DNA from: Micromonospora_G sp044901685
GTDB lineage: Bacteria > Actinomycetota > Actinomycetes > Mycobacteriales > Micromonosporaceae
Assembly: GCF_044901685.1 (NCBI RefSeq)
Contig: NZ_JBJDPS010000002.1
Location: 558,001 to 622,000 of the forward strand
Reading direction: 5' to 3'
DNA length: 64,000 nucleotides
The notes under the pieces are model-generated. The model was not told the DNA's origin. It was given only the letters and a program-made list of their open reading frames with translations, and did no database searches. Below are positions 56,910 through 64,000 of this stretch, one piece after another. The translations under genes and the position numbers were made by a program. Every line of letters starts with the position of its first letter. Position 1 is the first letter of the stretch.

Positions 56910-59392
56910 CCGACCCGCTCCACCCGGGCGGTACGGGCGTCCTTGCGGATCTCGTACCGGACCGGCACCCGTTCGGCCAGCGCCGGTACGTGGGTGACCA
57001 CCCCGACCATCCGGTCGCCCCGGGCGGCGAGTGTCTCCAGGGTGGCCGCCACGGTGTCCAGGGTGGCCACGTCGAGGGTGCCGAAGCCCTCGTCCAGCAG
57101 GATCGACTCCAGGCTGGCGGTGGTGGTGGAGAGACCGGCGAGCTGTTCGGAGAGGGCGAGCGCCAGGGCCAGCGACGCCTGGAACGTCTCCCCGCCGGAG
57201 AGGGTGCGTACGCCCCGACGCAGCCCCGCGTCGTGCTGGTCGATCACGTAGAACTCGCCCTTGTCGTGGGTGAGCTCGTACTGCCCGCCGGTGAGGTCGC
57301 GCAGGATCCGGGAGGCGCCGTCGACCAGCAGGTCGAGCGCCTCGGCGAGCAGCCAGCGTTCGAAGTTGTTGGCCCGCAGGTGCCCCGCGAGCGAGCGCGC
57401 CCGTCGGGCCGCGCTCTCGTGCTCGACCCGTTTCGCGGTGAGCTGTTCGGCCTGCTCGCGTCGTTCGGTCAGCCGCCGTACCTCGCCCTCGGCGGCCACC
57501 ACCGCGACCGCCGAGGCGGCGACCGGATCGGTCTCGCCGCCGACCGTCCCATCGGCCAGGCCGGCGGCGGCGAACAGGGCGCCGATGCCGGCGGCGACGC
57601 TGTCGGTGGCGGCCCGCGCGGCGGTCTCCTCGGCCGCCAGCACCTCCCGGTCGGTCCGCCGCCGGTCCGCCTCCTGCCCGGCCCACCGCTGAAGCTCCGC
57701 CCAGGCGGCGGCGAGATCGTCCCGGTCGGCGGCCGGTGGACCGAGCCGGGCGATCCGGTCCCGGGCGGTGTCGAAGCCCCGGCCGGCGAGCCGGACCCGT
57801 TCCTGGGCCGCCTCCACCGTCGCGCCGGCCCGCCGGGACGCCTCCCGGGCGGTGCGCACCGCTGTGCCGGCCTGGTCCAGCCGGCCGCGCAGCTTCTCCA
57901 GCGCGCCCAGTTCGCGGCGCAGGGCGGCCGGGCCCGGTGAGTCGGCCAGCCGGGTGTCCAGTTCGGCCAGTGCCGCGCCGAGCTGGTCGTGTCGGGCCCG
58001 GGCCCGGTCGAGGTCGCGCTCCAGCGCGCGGGCCGCCCGGTCCCGCTCGTCGAGCAGCTTCCTGGCGGCGTCGGCGGCGGTCCGGGCGGCGTGCCCGGCA
58101 GCCTCGGCGGCGCTGACCGCCGACCCGGCCGGCACCGCCGGCACCACGTGCACCTCCTGCTCGCAGACCGGGCAGGGCGCCCCGGCGGTCAGGTGGCCGC
58201 GCAGCGCGGCGGCCCGGTCGGCGGTCTGCGCCTCCTGGTACGCCCGCCGGGCCGCCTCCAGCTCGTCGGCGGCCCGAGCAGCGTCGGATCGGGCCCGCTC
58301 GACCGAGGCCAGCGCGGCGGCGTGGTCGGCGTCGGCGGCGGCCAGACCACCGCCGAGCGTCTCCGCCTCGGCGGCCACCCGGTCGCGTTCGGTGTGCGCC
58401 TGGAGCAGCAGCCGCAGCGTGGTCGGGTCACCGGCGGCGGCCAGCTCACCGCGTACCTTCTCCTCGTCCTCCTCGGCGAGGGTGACCGCCGAGGCGGCCT
58501 CGGCCGCCCCGGCCCGCGCGTCGGTCACCGCCCGGGTCACCTCGGTCACGTCGGCCGGTGGGTGGATCCGGTCGAGTTCGGCGAGTTCGCCGTCGAGCGC
58601 GGTCAGCCGGTCGGCCACCGCCCGGGCGGCGCCTCGGGCCCGTTCCAGTTCGGGTACGGCGGCGCGGACCTCGGCGTCGAGCCGGCGCATCGTGTCGAGG
58701 TGTTCGGTGGCGGCGGCGAGGGTCTGCTCGTCGGTGTCGGTGAGCCCCCTCAGCACCTGGTCGACGCCGGCCAGCCGTCCCTCGGCGGCGACCGCCCGTC
58801 CCGTCGCGGCCTCCTGGACCTTCTGGTAGACGCCGAGTCCGAGCAGGTTGACCAGGATCTCCTGCCGGGCGGCCGGCTTGGCGTGCAGGAAGTCGGCGAA
58901 CTGCCCCTGCGGCAGCACCACGCAACTGGTGAACTGCTCGTACGGCAGGCCGACGGCGACCAACACCGCCTCGTCCATCTCCTTCGGGGTCCCGGCGACC
59001 ACCTCACCGAGATCCTCCGGGCTCATCCCGGTGTCGAGCTTGGTGACGTCGAAACCGTCCGGCATCCGTTGCAGCCCCGCGTTGCCGGTCTTGACGTTGC
59101 CCCGGCTGTCCCGGCGGACCACCCGGGTCGCCACGTAGCGCGAGCCGGCGGAGTCGAAGACCAGCCGGACCCGGGCCTCGACCGAGGACGGGGCGAGCGC
59201 GTTCGCGATGCCCCGGGTGCCGCCCCAGCGGGGCACGGTGCCGTAGAGCGCGAAGCAGATCGCGTCGAGAATGGTGGACTTGCCCGAGCCGGTCGGCCCG
59301 ACCAGGGCGAAGAAGTCGGCGTCGGTGAAGTCGATGGTGGTGGGTTCCCGGAAGACGGTGAATCCCGCCAGGTCCAGCCGGAGCGGACGCAC
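56906..59392 (-). CDS. sbcC: SbcC/Rad50-type SMC ATPase
   Basis: This 828-residue ATPase has a Walker A motif at residues 32-39 (GPTGSGKS), VLPQGQFADFLHA as the Q-loop region, long Ala/Arg/Glu-rich coiled coils on both sides of a zinc hook near residue 405 (CPVC in GAPCPVCEQE), and a C-terminal half with the LSGGETFQASLAL signature and LLDEGFGTLD Walker B. With SbcD it forms a nuclease that opens hairpins and blocked DNA ends. The GTG overlaps the sbcD stop by one base (TAGTG). The coiled coils are rather short for SbcC (E. coli 1048 residues). Confidence 0.95.
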   Translation of the reverse strand: MRPLRLDLAGFTVFREPTTIDFTDADFFALVGPTGSGKSTILDAICFALYGTVPRWGGTRGIANALAPSSVEARVRLVFDSAGSRYVATRVVRRDSRGNVKTGNAGLQRMPDGFDVTKLDTGMSPEDLGEVVAGTPKEMDEAVLVAVGLPYEQFTSCVVLPQGQFADFLHAKPAARQEILVNLLGLGVYQKVQEAATGRAVAAEGRLAGVDQVLRGLTDTDEQTLAAATEHLDTMRRLDAEVRAAVPELERARGAARAVADRLTALDGELAELDRIHPPADVTEVTRAVTDARAGAAEAASAVTLAEEDEEKVRGELAAAGDPTTLRLLLQAHTERDRVAAEAETLGGGLAAADADHAAALASVERARSDAARAADELEAARRAYQEAQTADRAAALRGHLTAGAPCPVCEQEVHVVPAVPAGSAVSAAEAAGHAARTAADAARKLLDERDRAARALERDLDRARARHDQLGAALAELDTRLADSPGPAALRRELGALEKLRGRLDQAGTAVRTAREASRRAGATVEAAQERVRLAGRGFDTARDRIARLGPPAADRDDLAAAWAELQRWAGQEADRRRTDREVLAAEETAARAATDSVAAGIGALFAAAGLADGTVGGETDPVAASAVAVVAAEGEVRRLTERREQAEQLTAKRVEHESAARRARSLAGHLRANNFERWLLAEALDLLVDGASRILRDLTGGQYELTHDKGEFYVIDQHDAGLRRGVRTLSGGETFQASLALALALSEQLAGLSTTTASLESILLDEGFGTLDVATLDTVAATLETLAARGDRMVGVVTHVPALAERVPVRYEIRKDARTARVERVG

Positions 59393-60537
59393 TAGCCGCC
59401 CACCTCCTCGTACAGCTCGTCGAACAGGTCGCGTACGCCGTCCTCGTCCGGGCCCCGGCTGTCCAGGTAGTCGCCGAACAGCTCCCTCGGCGAGCGCCCG
59501 GCCCGGGGCGCCGCCCGGGTACGGCTCGCGGCGGCGAGCAGCTCCGGGTCGATCCGGACCTCCAGCGCGTTCGGGAGCAGTGCCTGCACCTCCTCGCGCA
59601 ACCCGGCCCGGGGCGTCTCCCGGACCAACACCCGCAGCCAGCCCTCCGGCGGCTCCAACTCGGCCAGCTCGGCCAGGGTGCCGCGGACCGTACGCAGCGG
59701 CGCGGCGGCGGTGATCGGCACCTCGCGCACCCTGGCTGCGGTGCTGGTGCTCACCTCGACCACGGTCACCGAGGGCCGGTTCTCCTCCTCGCCGAAGTCG
59801 ATCGCCAACGGGCTGCCGCTGTAGCGGATCGGTGCCGGGCCCTGCACCTGCTGCGCGCGGTGCAGGTGACCGAGGGCGACGTAGTGGGCGTTGGTCGGGA
59901 AGACCGTCGCCGGCACCGCGTAGCCGAGTACGGTCTGCGACTCCCGCTCGCCGCCGCCGGCCATCGCGCCGACCACGGTCAGGTGGGCGGTGACCAGGTG
60001 CACCCGGTCCGGTTCGGTGAAACTCTCGGTGAGCCGCCGGAACAACCGCCCGACGTGGTCGGCGTAGGTCTGGTTCGCCTCGGCGGCGGTCAGTTCGTAC
60101 ATCTCGGTGGCGCGGACCGCGTACCGCTGGGACAGGAACGGCAGGGCGACCAGGCGCCACCGCTCGCCACCGGCGGTGACCCCGTCGACCAGGTGCTCGT
60201 CCGGAGTGTCCCGGACGCTGCCGCGCAGCGCCACCCCGGCCGCGTCGGCCCACGGCCGCAACGCGTCCAGCGCCGGTCCGTTGTCGTGGTTGCCGCCGAC
60301 CGCGACGACCTGCGCCCCGGTGCCGCGCAACGCGGTCAGGGCCCGGGTGACCAGCCGGGTCGCCTCCGGGGTCGGCGCGGCGGTGTCGTAGAGGTCACCG
60401 GCGACGATCACCAGGTCCGGTCGCTCGTCGCGGGCGACCTCGACCACCTGGGCCAGTACGGCCACCTGTTCGGTGACCCGGGACTGTCCCTTGAGAACCT
60501 TTCCGATGTGCCAGTCGGAGGTGTGCAGGATCTTCAC
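59392..60537 (-). CDS. sbcD: SbcD/Mre11-type nuclease
   Basis: This 381-residue calcineurin-like phosphoesterase has all five Mre11 metal motifs: SDWHIG near the start, GDLYD, GNHD, the His in VTAHLTV and GHLHR. The C-terminal third (about 290-381) is the capping and SbcC-contact region. The GTG at 60537 has GAGGA at good spacing, 10 bases after the herA-like stop. It forms the SbcCD (Mre11-Rad50) complex with the next gene and is probably co-expressed with the HerA- and NurA-like proteins. Confidence 0.95.
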   Translation of the reverse strand: MKILHTSDWHIGKVLKGQSRVTEQVAVLAQVVEVARDERPDLVIVAGDLYDTAAPTPEATRLVTRALTALRGTGAQVVAVGGNHDNGPALDALRPWADAAGVALRGSVRDTPDEHLVDGVTAGGERWRLVALPFLSQRYAVRATEMYELTAAEANQTYADHVGRLFRRLTESFTEPDRVHLVTAHLTVVGAMAGGGERESQTVLGYAVPATVFPTNAHYVALGHLHRAQQVQGPAPIRYSGSPLAIDFGEEENRPSVTVVEVSTSTAARVREVPITAAAPLRTVRGTLAELAELEPPEGWLRVLVRETPRAGLREEVQALLPNALEVRIDPELLAAASRTRAAPRAGRSPRELFGDYLDSRGPDEDGVRDLFDELYEEVGG

Positions 60538-60547
60538 GGCGGGGTCC

Positions 60548-62317
60548 TCAGAACGGGATGTCGTCGTCGGTCAGCGCGCCGGCACCGGAGCCGACGACCG
60601 CGAACGGGTCCGCCGCCTGGGTGATCGAGCGCAGCGTCCCGGACGGGGCCTGACCGGCCTCGGAGACCCGGGTGGCCCAGGCCGGGAAGGGGAACTCCAG
60701 GCAGAGCGGGACCGGGATGTCCGGCTGGTTGACGAACATCGTGCCGGGTTTGGCGAGCAGCGCGCGCTGGCGCTGGGCCGGGGGGAGGAAGCCGTACTCG
60801 GGGCGGGACGCCTCGGCCGGGTCGAGCCGGCCGACCACCCGGATCGCCGAGTTGGTGACGATCCGCCGTTCGACCTCGCTCGCGGTCTGCTGGGCGCCGA
60901 TCAGGATCACACCGAGCGACCGGCCCCGTTCGGCGATGTCGAGCAGCACCTCCTTGATCGGGGAGGAGCCCTCGCGCGGGGCGTACTTGTTCAGCTCGTC
61001 GAGTACGACAAAGAGCAGCGGCTTGGCGGTGCCGGTCTTCTCCTTGTTCTCGAACTCGGTCTTGAGCGTCACACCGACCACGAAGCGCTGCGCCCGGTCC
61101 GGCAGGTTGTGCAGGTCGACGACGGTGACCTGGGCGCTCTCGGCGGTGTTGATCCGGTGCGGCCGGCGGGTGGCCAGGTCGCCCCGGATCAGCCGGGCCA
61201 GGTCCTTCTTGCTGTTGATCAGGCGTCGGGCGAACGCGTTCACCGTGCCGGTGTTGATCGCGCTGCCGGCCCAGGTGGAACGGGTCTCCTCGTCGGTGAG
61301 CTGCTCCACGATGTGGTCGACCAGGTCCGGGTAGGAGTGCACCCGGACCCCGTCGATGCTCACCCCGCCGTCGGCCGGCTGGGCGTAGCGGTGCAGGTGG
61401 GCGGTGACCGAGTGGACCACCATCGTGTACTGCTGGCGTTCGTCGTCGGCGTCGGCGAAGACGTACGGCAGCAGCCGGTCCCCGCAGAACTCGGTCAGCG
61501 TCCAGTAGAAGCTGTCCACCCCGGTCAGTCGACTGCTGACGTCCGGGGTGCCGGTGGCGTCGCCGGCCCGGGGCGGGGCGTAGACCCGCACGTCCGGGAA
61601 GGCGCCGGCACTGAGCCCGAGCTTCGCGTACGCCGCCGTGGTGGCGGCGTCCAGCCGGGTGTTCGGGTGGTCGAGGAAGAGCAGGTCCTCGCCCTTGACG
61701 TTGAAGATCAGCGCCTTGGCGTTGACCGCGTCGCCACCGAGCACACCGGAGCGGAACACCGAGTAGAGCAGGAAGGTGGCAAAACTGGTCTTGGTGGCCA
61801 CCCCGGAGATGCCGGAGATCGAGACGTGCGCGCCCCGGGTGCCGTCGAGGAAGTCGGCGTTGAGGAAGACCGGCACCCCGTCCCGGCCGGTGCCCATCGG
61901 CACCCGCCGTTCCATCCGGTCGAAGTGCAGCGCCGAGTCGCGCGCGTCGCCCTGGGCCCGGTGGACCAGCGCGCCGGGCGAGGGCGGCACGTAGAACTCC
62001 GGGTCGACCCGGGTGGTGGTGATCTCGGCGGCCTCCTGCACCTGGGCCGGCAGGGTGCCGTCGGCGATGGCGAAGACGTCCGAGTCGAACTGGGCCCCCT
62101 CGTGCCGGGCCCGTACCTGGGTGACCACCCCGGCGATGGTGATCGGCTCCCGGTCGGGCAGCTCACGCCGGGTCACCACCACGTCGTCGAGTTGCAGGTA
62201 GCTGTCCGGTCCGACGGCGGTCCAGAACTGCAACGGGGTGGCGTCGGCGGTGCCGAGCACCCGGCCGACCACCTCACCGGGGTCCTCCGGGCCGGTGCCG
62301 GCCAGCGGGTCGCTCAT
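60548..62317 (-). CDS. herA: HerA-like hexameric DNA translocase/ATPase
   Basis: This 589-residue protein has an N-terminal HAS-barrel-like region (about 15-115), then a RecA/FtsK-type ATPase domain. The P-loop reads SGVATKTS with K176 and T177; the residue before the Lys is Thr instead of Gly, and a canonical GxxGxGKS is absent. Walker B is LLFVVLDEL (D440, E441), with GAQQTASEVE and the arginine-bearing RVVGRLDPAEA further on. HerA hexamers pump DNA into the NurA nuclease. It heads the operon with sbcD, sbcC and the nurA-like gene. The ATG overlaps a small upstream frame. Confidence 0.85.
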   Translation of the reverse strand: MSDPLAGTGPEDPGEVVGRVLGTADATPLQFWTAVGPDSYLQLDDVVVTRRELPDREPITIAGVVTQVRARHEGAQFDSDVFAIADGTLPAQVQEAAEITTTRVDPEFYVPPSPGALVHRAQGDARDSALHFDRMERRVPMGTGRDGVPVFLNADFLDGTRGAHVSISGISGVATKTSFATFLLYSVFRSGVLGGDAVNAKALIFNVKGEDLLFLDHPNTRLDAATTAAYAKLGLSAGAFPDVRVYAPPRAGDATGTPDVSSRLTGVDSFYWTLTEFCGDRLLPYVFADADDERQQYTMVVHSVTAHLHRYAQPADGGVSIDGVRVHSYPDLVDHIVEQLTDEETRSTWAGSAINTGTVNAFARRLINSKKDLARLIRGDLATRRPHRINTAESAQVTVVDLHNLPDRAQRFVVGVTLKTEFENKEKTGTAKPLLFVVLDELNKYAPREGSSPIKEVLLDIAERGRSLGVILIGAQQTASEVERRIVTNSAIRVVGRLDPAEASRPEYGFLPPAQRQRALLAKPGTMFVNQPDIPVPLCLEFPFPAWATRVSEAGQAPSGTLRSITQAADPFAVVGSGAGALTDDDIPF

Positions 62318-62430
62318 CGGCGGGCCCCGGTCGGGCCGGCGGCCGGGACCCGGACCGGGGTCGGACCGTGGCACATGGCCGGTTGCCGGATGAAGATCGA
62401 CTCGCGCGGGAGATACAACACGAGATGCAT
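62314..62430 (-). CDS. small 38-residue ORF coupled to herA
   Basis: An ATG at 62430, after GGGGCAGG, opens a 38-codon frame (MHLVLYLPRESIFIRQPAM at the start) whose TGA overlaps the herA-like ATG as ATGA. The sequence is less GC-rich and less Arg/Pro-dominated than shadow frames. It may be a small protein of the operon or a leader that sets herA translation. No relatives are known to me. Confidence 0.35.
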   Translation of the reverse strand: MHLVLYLPRESIFIRQPAMCHGPTPVRVPAAGPTGARR

Positions 62431-62589
62431 CCTGCCCCACCCGTACGACAGGGTGCCAAGTCGACGCGCCTGCCGGGCAGCGCGGGTCGCGCCACCGGTG
62501 GCGGGTGTCACGCGGCGTCCACCCGCCGTCGCCGGGGTGACGCCGCCTGCCGCGCGGGTCACCCCGGCGCGGGCGCCGGTCGGCGGGGG

Positions 62590-63942
62590 TCAGGTCAGGG
62601 TGCAGGCGACGCCGTTGAGGGTGAACGAGGTCGGCCGTCCGGTGTTGCCGGTGTGGGTGGCCTGGAAACCGATGCTGGTGGAACCGTTCGGGTTGATCGC
62701 GCCGTTGTAGCTGACGTTGCGGGCGGTCACCGCGCCGCTGCTCGGGCTGTAGGAGGCGTTCCAGCCGGAGGTGATGGTCTGCCCGGTGGGCAGGGTGAAG
62801 GCCAGGCTCCAGCCGTTGATCGGGGAGCTGCCCCGGTTGCTGATCGTGACGGCGGCGGTCAGCCCGGTGTTCCAGGCGTTGACGGTGTAGCCGACCGCGC
62901 AGGTGCCGCCGCCGGGAGGCGGGGTGGTCGGCGGCGTGGTCGGCGGGGGTGTGGTGGGTGGCGGGGTGGTCGGGGGCGGCGTGCTGGGCGGCGGCGTGGT
63001 GGGCGGCCTGGTGGTCGGCGGGGTGGTCGTGTTCAGGCCGAAGAAGCGGATCACCTCCGCCGCGTTCACCGGCAGGTTGTGCGGTACGCCCTGCATGCTG
63101 ATCGCCTCGACCGGGGCGGTCGGGCCGCTGCCGCCGTACCTGGTCCGGGTGTGGCCGGACTGCGGGGTGTCGGTGAAGGTCGGTGTCTGGCTCAGGCCGT
63201 GGACGTTGGTCCACTGCTTGATCTCCTCGCCGAAGTTCGGGTAACGCAGCGTCTCGTCGTTCGTCCCGTGCCAGAGCTGCATCCGTGGCCGCGCCCCGCT
63301 GTACCCGGGGTACGCGTTGCGTACCAGGTCGCCCCACTGCTGCGCGGTACGGATCACCTGCCCGTTGGCGCACTGGCTGTTCCAGGTCGAGCCGTCGGTG
63401 GTGGCGAAGCAACTGTGCGGTACGCCCGCGAACGCGGCACCGGCCTTGAACACGTCGGGATAGTTGCCGAGCAGGACGTTGGTCATCATCGCGCCGGACG
63501 AGACGCCGGTCGCGTACACCCGGTCCGGGTCGCCGTTGTGGCGCTGCTGGACGTACCGGACCATGGAGAGGATCGAGACCGGGTCGCTGCCCCCGTCGCG
63601 GCGCAGCGCCTGCGGCGAGTAGACGTCGAAGCACTGGCCACTGCGGGTCGCCGAGGGGTAGATCACGATGAACCCGTACTGGTCGGCGAGTTGGGCGAAC
63701 TGGGTGCCGGAGTAGAACGCGGGTCCGGTGCCGGTGCAGTAGTGCACGGCGACCAGGATCGCGGGGCGGGCCGCGACCCGGTCCGGTACGTAGAGGTGCA
63801 TCCGCAGGTTGCTCGGGTTGGTGCCGAAGTTGGTCACCTCGGTCAGCGTGGCCGCCGAGGCCGGCGTGGCCACGGAGAGGCTGAGCAGCGCCAGCGCCGC
63901 CGCGATTCCGGCGGCGCCGAGCAGGCGGGCGAGTCGTCTCAT
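62590..63942 (-). CDS. secreted CE1/PHB-depolymerase-like esterase with CBM2
   Basis: This 450-residue exported enzyme has a Sec signal (1-30, ending TPASA), an alpha/beta-hydrolase esterase domain (about 31-310) with the nucleophile in YATGVSSGAMMT, HGTNDETLRYPN and the His in GVPHNLPV, a threonine/proline linker of repeated TTPPP units (about 315-350) and a C-terminal family 2 carbohydrate-binding module (CAVGYTVNAWNTGLTAAVTI ... VACTLT with paired Cys). It probably removes acetyl or feruloyl groups from plant xylan while bound to cellulose. GAAGGAAAG precedes the ATG. The 58 bases before the window end hold nothing further. Confidence 0.93.
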   Translation of the reverse strand: MRRLARLLGAAGIAAALALLSLSVATPASAATLTEVTNFGTNPSNLRMHLYVPDRVAARPAILVAVHYCTGTGPAFYSGTQFAQLADQYGFIVIYPSATRSGQCFDVYSPQALRRDGGSDPVSILSMVRYVQQRHNGDPDRVYATGVSSGAMMTNVLLGNYPDVFKAGAAFAGVPHSCFATTDGSTWNSQCANGQVIRTAQQWGDLVRNAYPGYSGARPRMQLWHGTNDETLRYPNFGEEIKQWTNVHGLSQTPTFTDTPQSGHTRTRYGGSGPTAPVEAISMQGVPHNLPVNAAEVIRFFGLNTTTPPTTRPPTTPPPSTPPPTTPPPTTPPPTTPPTTPPPGGGTCAVGYTVNAWNTGLTAAVTISNRGSSPINGWSLAFTLPTGQTITSGWNASYSPSSGAVTARNVSYNGAINPNGSTSIGFQATHTGNTGRPTSFTLNGVACTLT

Positions 63943-64000
63943 GCGTCTTTCCTTCGTTCGGGGCGGGTCGACCGGCGTACGCCTTGCCGGTCGGGTGACG

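Noticed and set aside
60473..62710. 745-codon plus-strand frame opposite the HerA-like gene
   Set aside because: Shadow frame with no motifs; the minus strand carries Walker A/B and operon overlaps.
1..64000. tRNA, rRNA or tmRNA genes
   Set aside because: I scanned for T-loop-like GGTTCRAATCC patterns and acceptor-stem pairs and saw no cloverleaf; no rRNA-like stretch is present.

Overview
This is a very GC-rich (roughly 70% or more) actinomycete chromosomal segment. Frequent GTG starts, leaderless promoters, a coproporphyrin-type haem block (hemE-hemY-hemQ), ECF sigma/zinc anti-sigma control and CBM2-linked secreted enzymes all fit Actinomycetota. The overall gene set suggests Micromonosporaceae, but that family-level call is my inference and was not tested. 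I see no rRNA, tRNA, CRISPR array or intact insertion sequence. Both edges cut through context: the first gene is a 5' fragment, and the last complete gene starts 58 bases before the end.

Region 1 (1-7.2 kb) holds core metabolism: two RCK/TrkA potassium-gating proteins divergent from a KimA-like potassium permease, a TRAM/RumA-type RNA methyltransferase coupled to the permease, and dxs. Region 2 (7.2-16.2 kb) is an envelope locus with three paralogous polytopic GT-C-like membrane proteins, flanked by a lipoprotein and a membrane-anchored beta-propeller. Region 3 (16.4-24.9 kb) carries a two-component system, a VOC protein, the fadA-fadB beta-oxidation pair, galE and RNase D. Region 4 (25-31.5 kb) pairs a membrane trypsin-like protease with a proline-rich coiled-coil protein, then a DUF3000 gene and hemE-hemY-hemQ. 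Region 5 (31.5-38.6 kb) is mixed: a beta-helix protein, an acetate transporter, Eis- and ElaA-type acetyltransferases, a Cys-rich metal-binding protein, msrB and a stand-alone LigD-type primase-polymerase.

Region 6 (38.6-41.1 kb) is unlike its neighbours: two gene-poor gaps surround a probable phage-derived lysis/tail-like cassette. Region 7 (41.2-45.3 kb) has an acetyltransferase, a secreted S33 peptidase, an ATP-dependent DNA ligase and an AlkA-like glycosylase. Region 8 (45.6-51 kb) is a candidate redox locus: two exported proteins, a fusion of a haem-b membrane domain with a 3Fe-4S ferredoxin, a coupled ferredoxin reductase and a COG4315 lipoprotein. Region 9 (51-55.9 kb) holds a GIY-YIG protein, a divergent SDR/XRE-regulator pair, a sigma/anti-sigma pair and a spermidine-synthase-like protein. 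Region 10 (55.9-62.4 kb) is an operon of HerA-like ATPase, SbcD/Mre11, SbcC/Rad50 and NurA-like nuclease, the same four components that form the archaeal DNA-end resection machine. The window ends with a secreted esterase carrying a cellulose-binding module.

Two copies of a long palindrome, GTAAGGAAGGGCCCCTT at its arm, lie directly after stop codons in convergent gene pairs (12.64 and 23.56 kb). The main points for follow-up are the HerA-Mre11-Rad50-NurA operon, the redox locus, this palindrome family and the small translationally coupled ORFs at 40161 and 62430.
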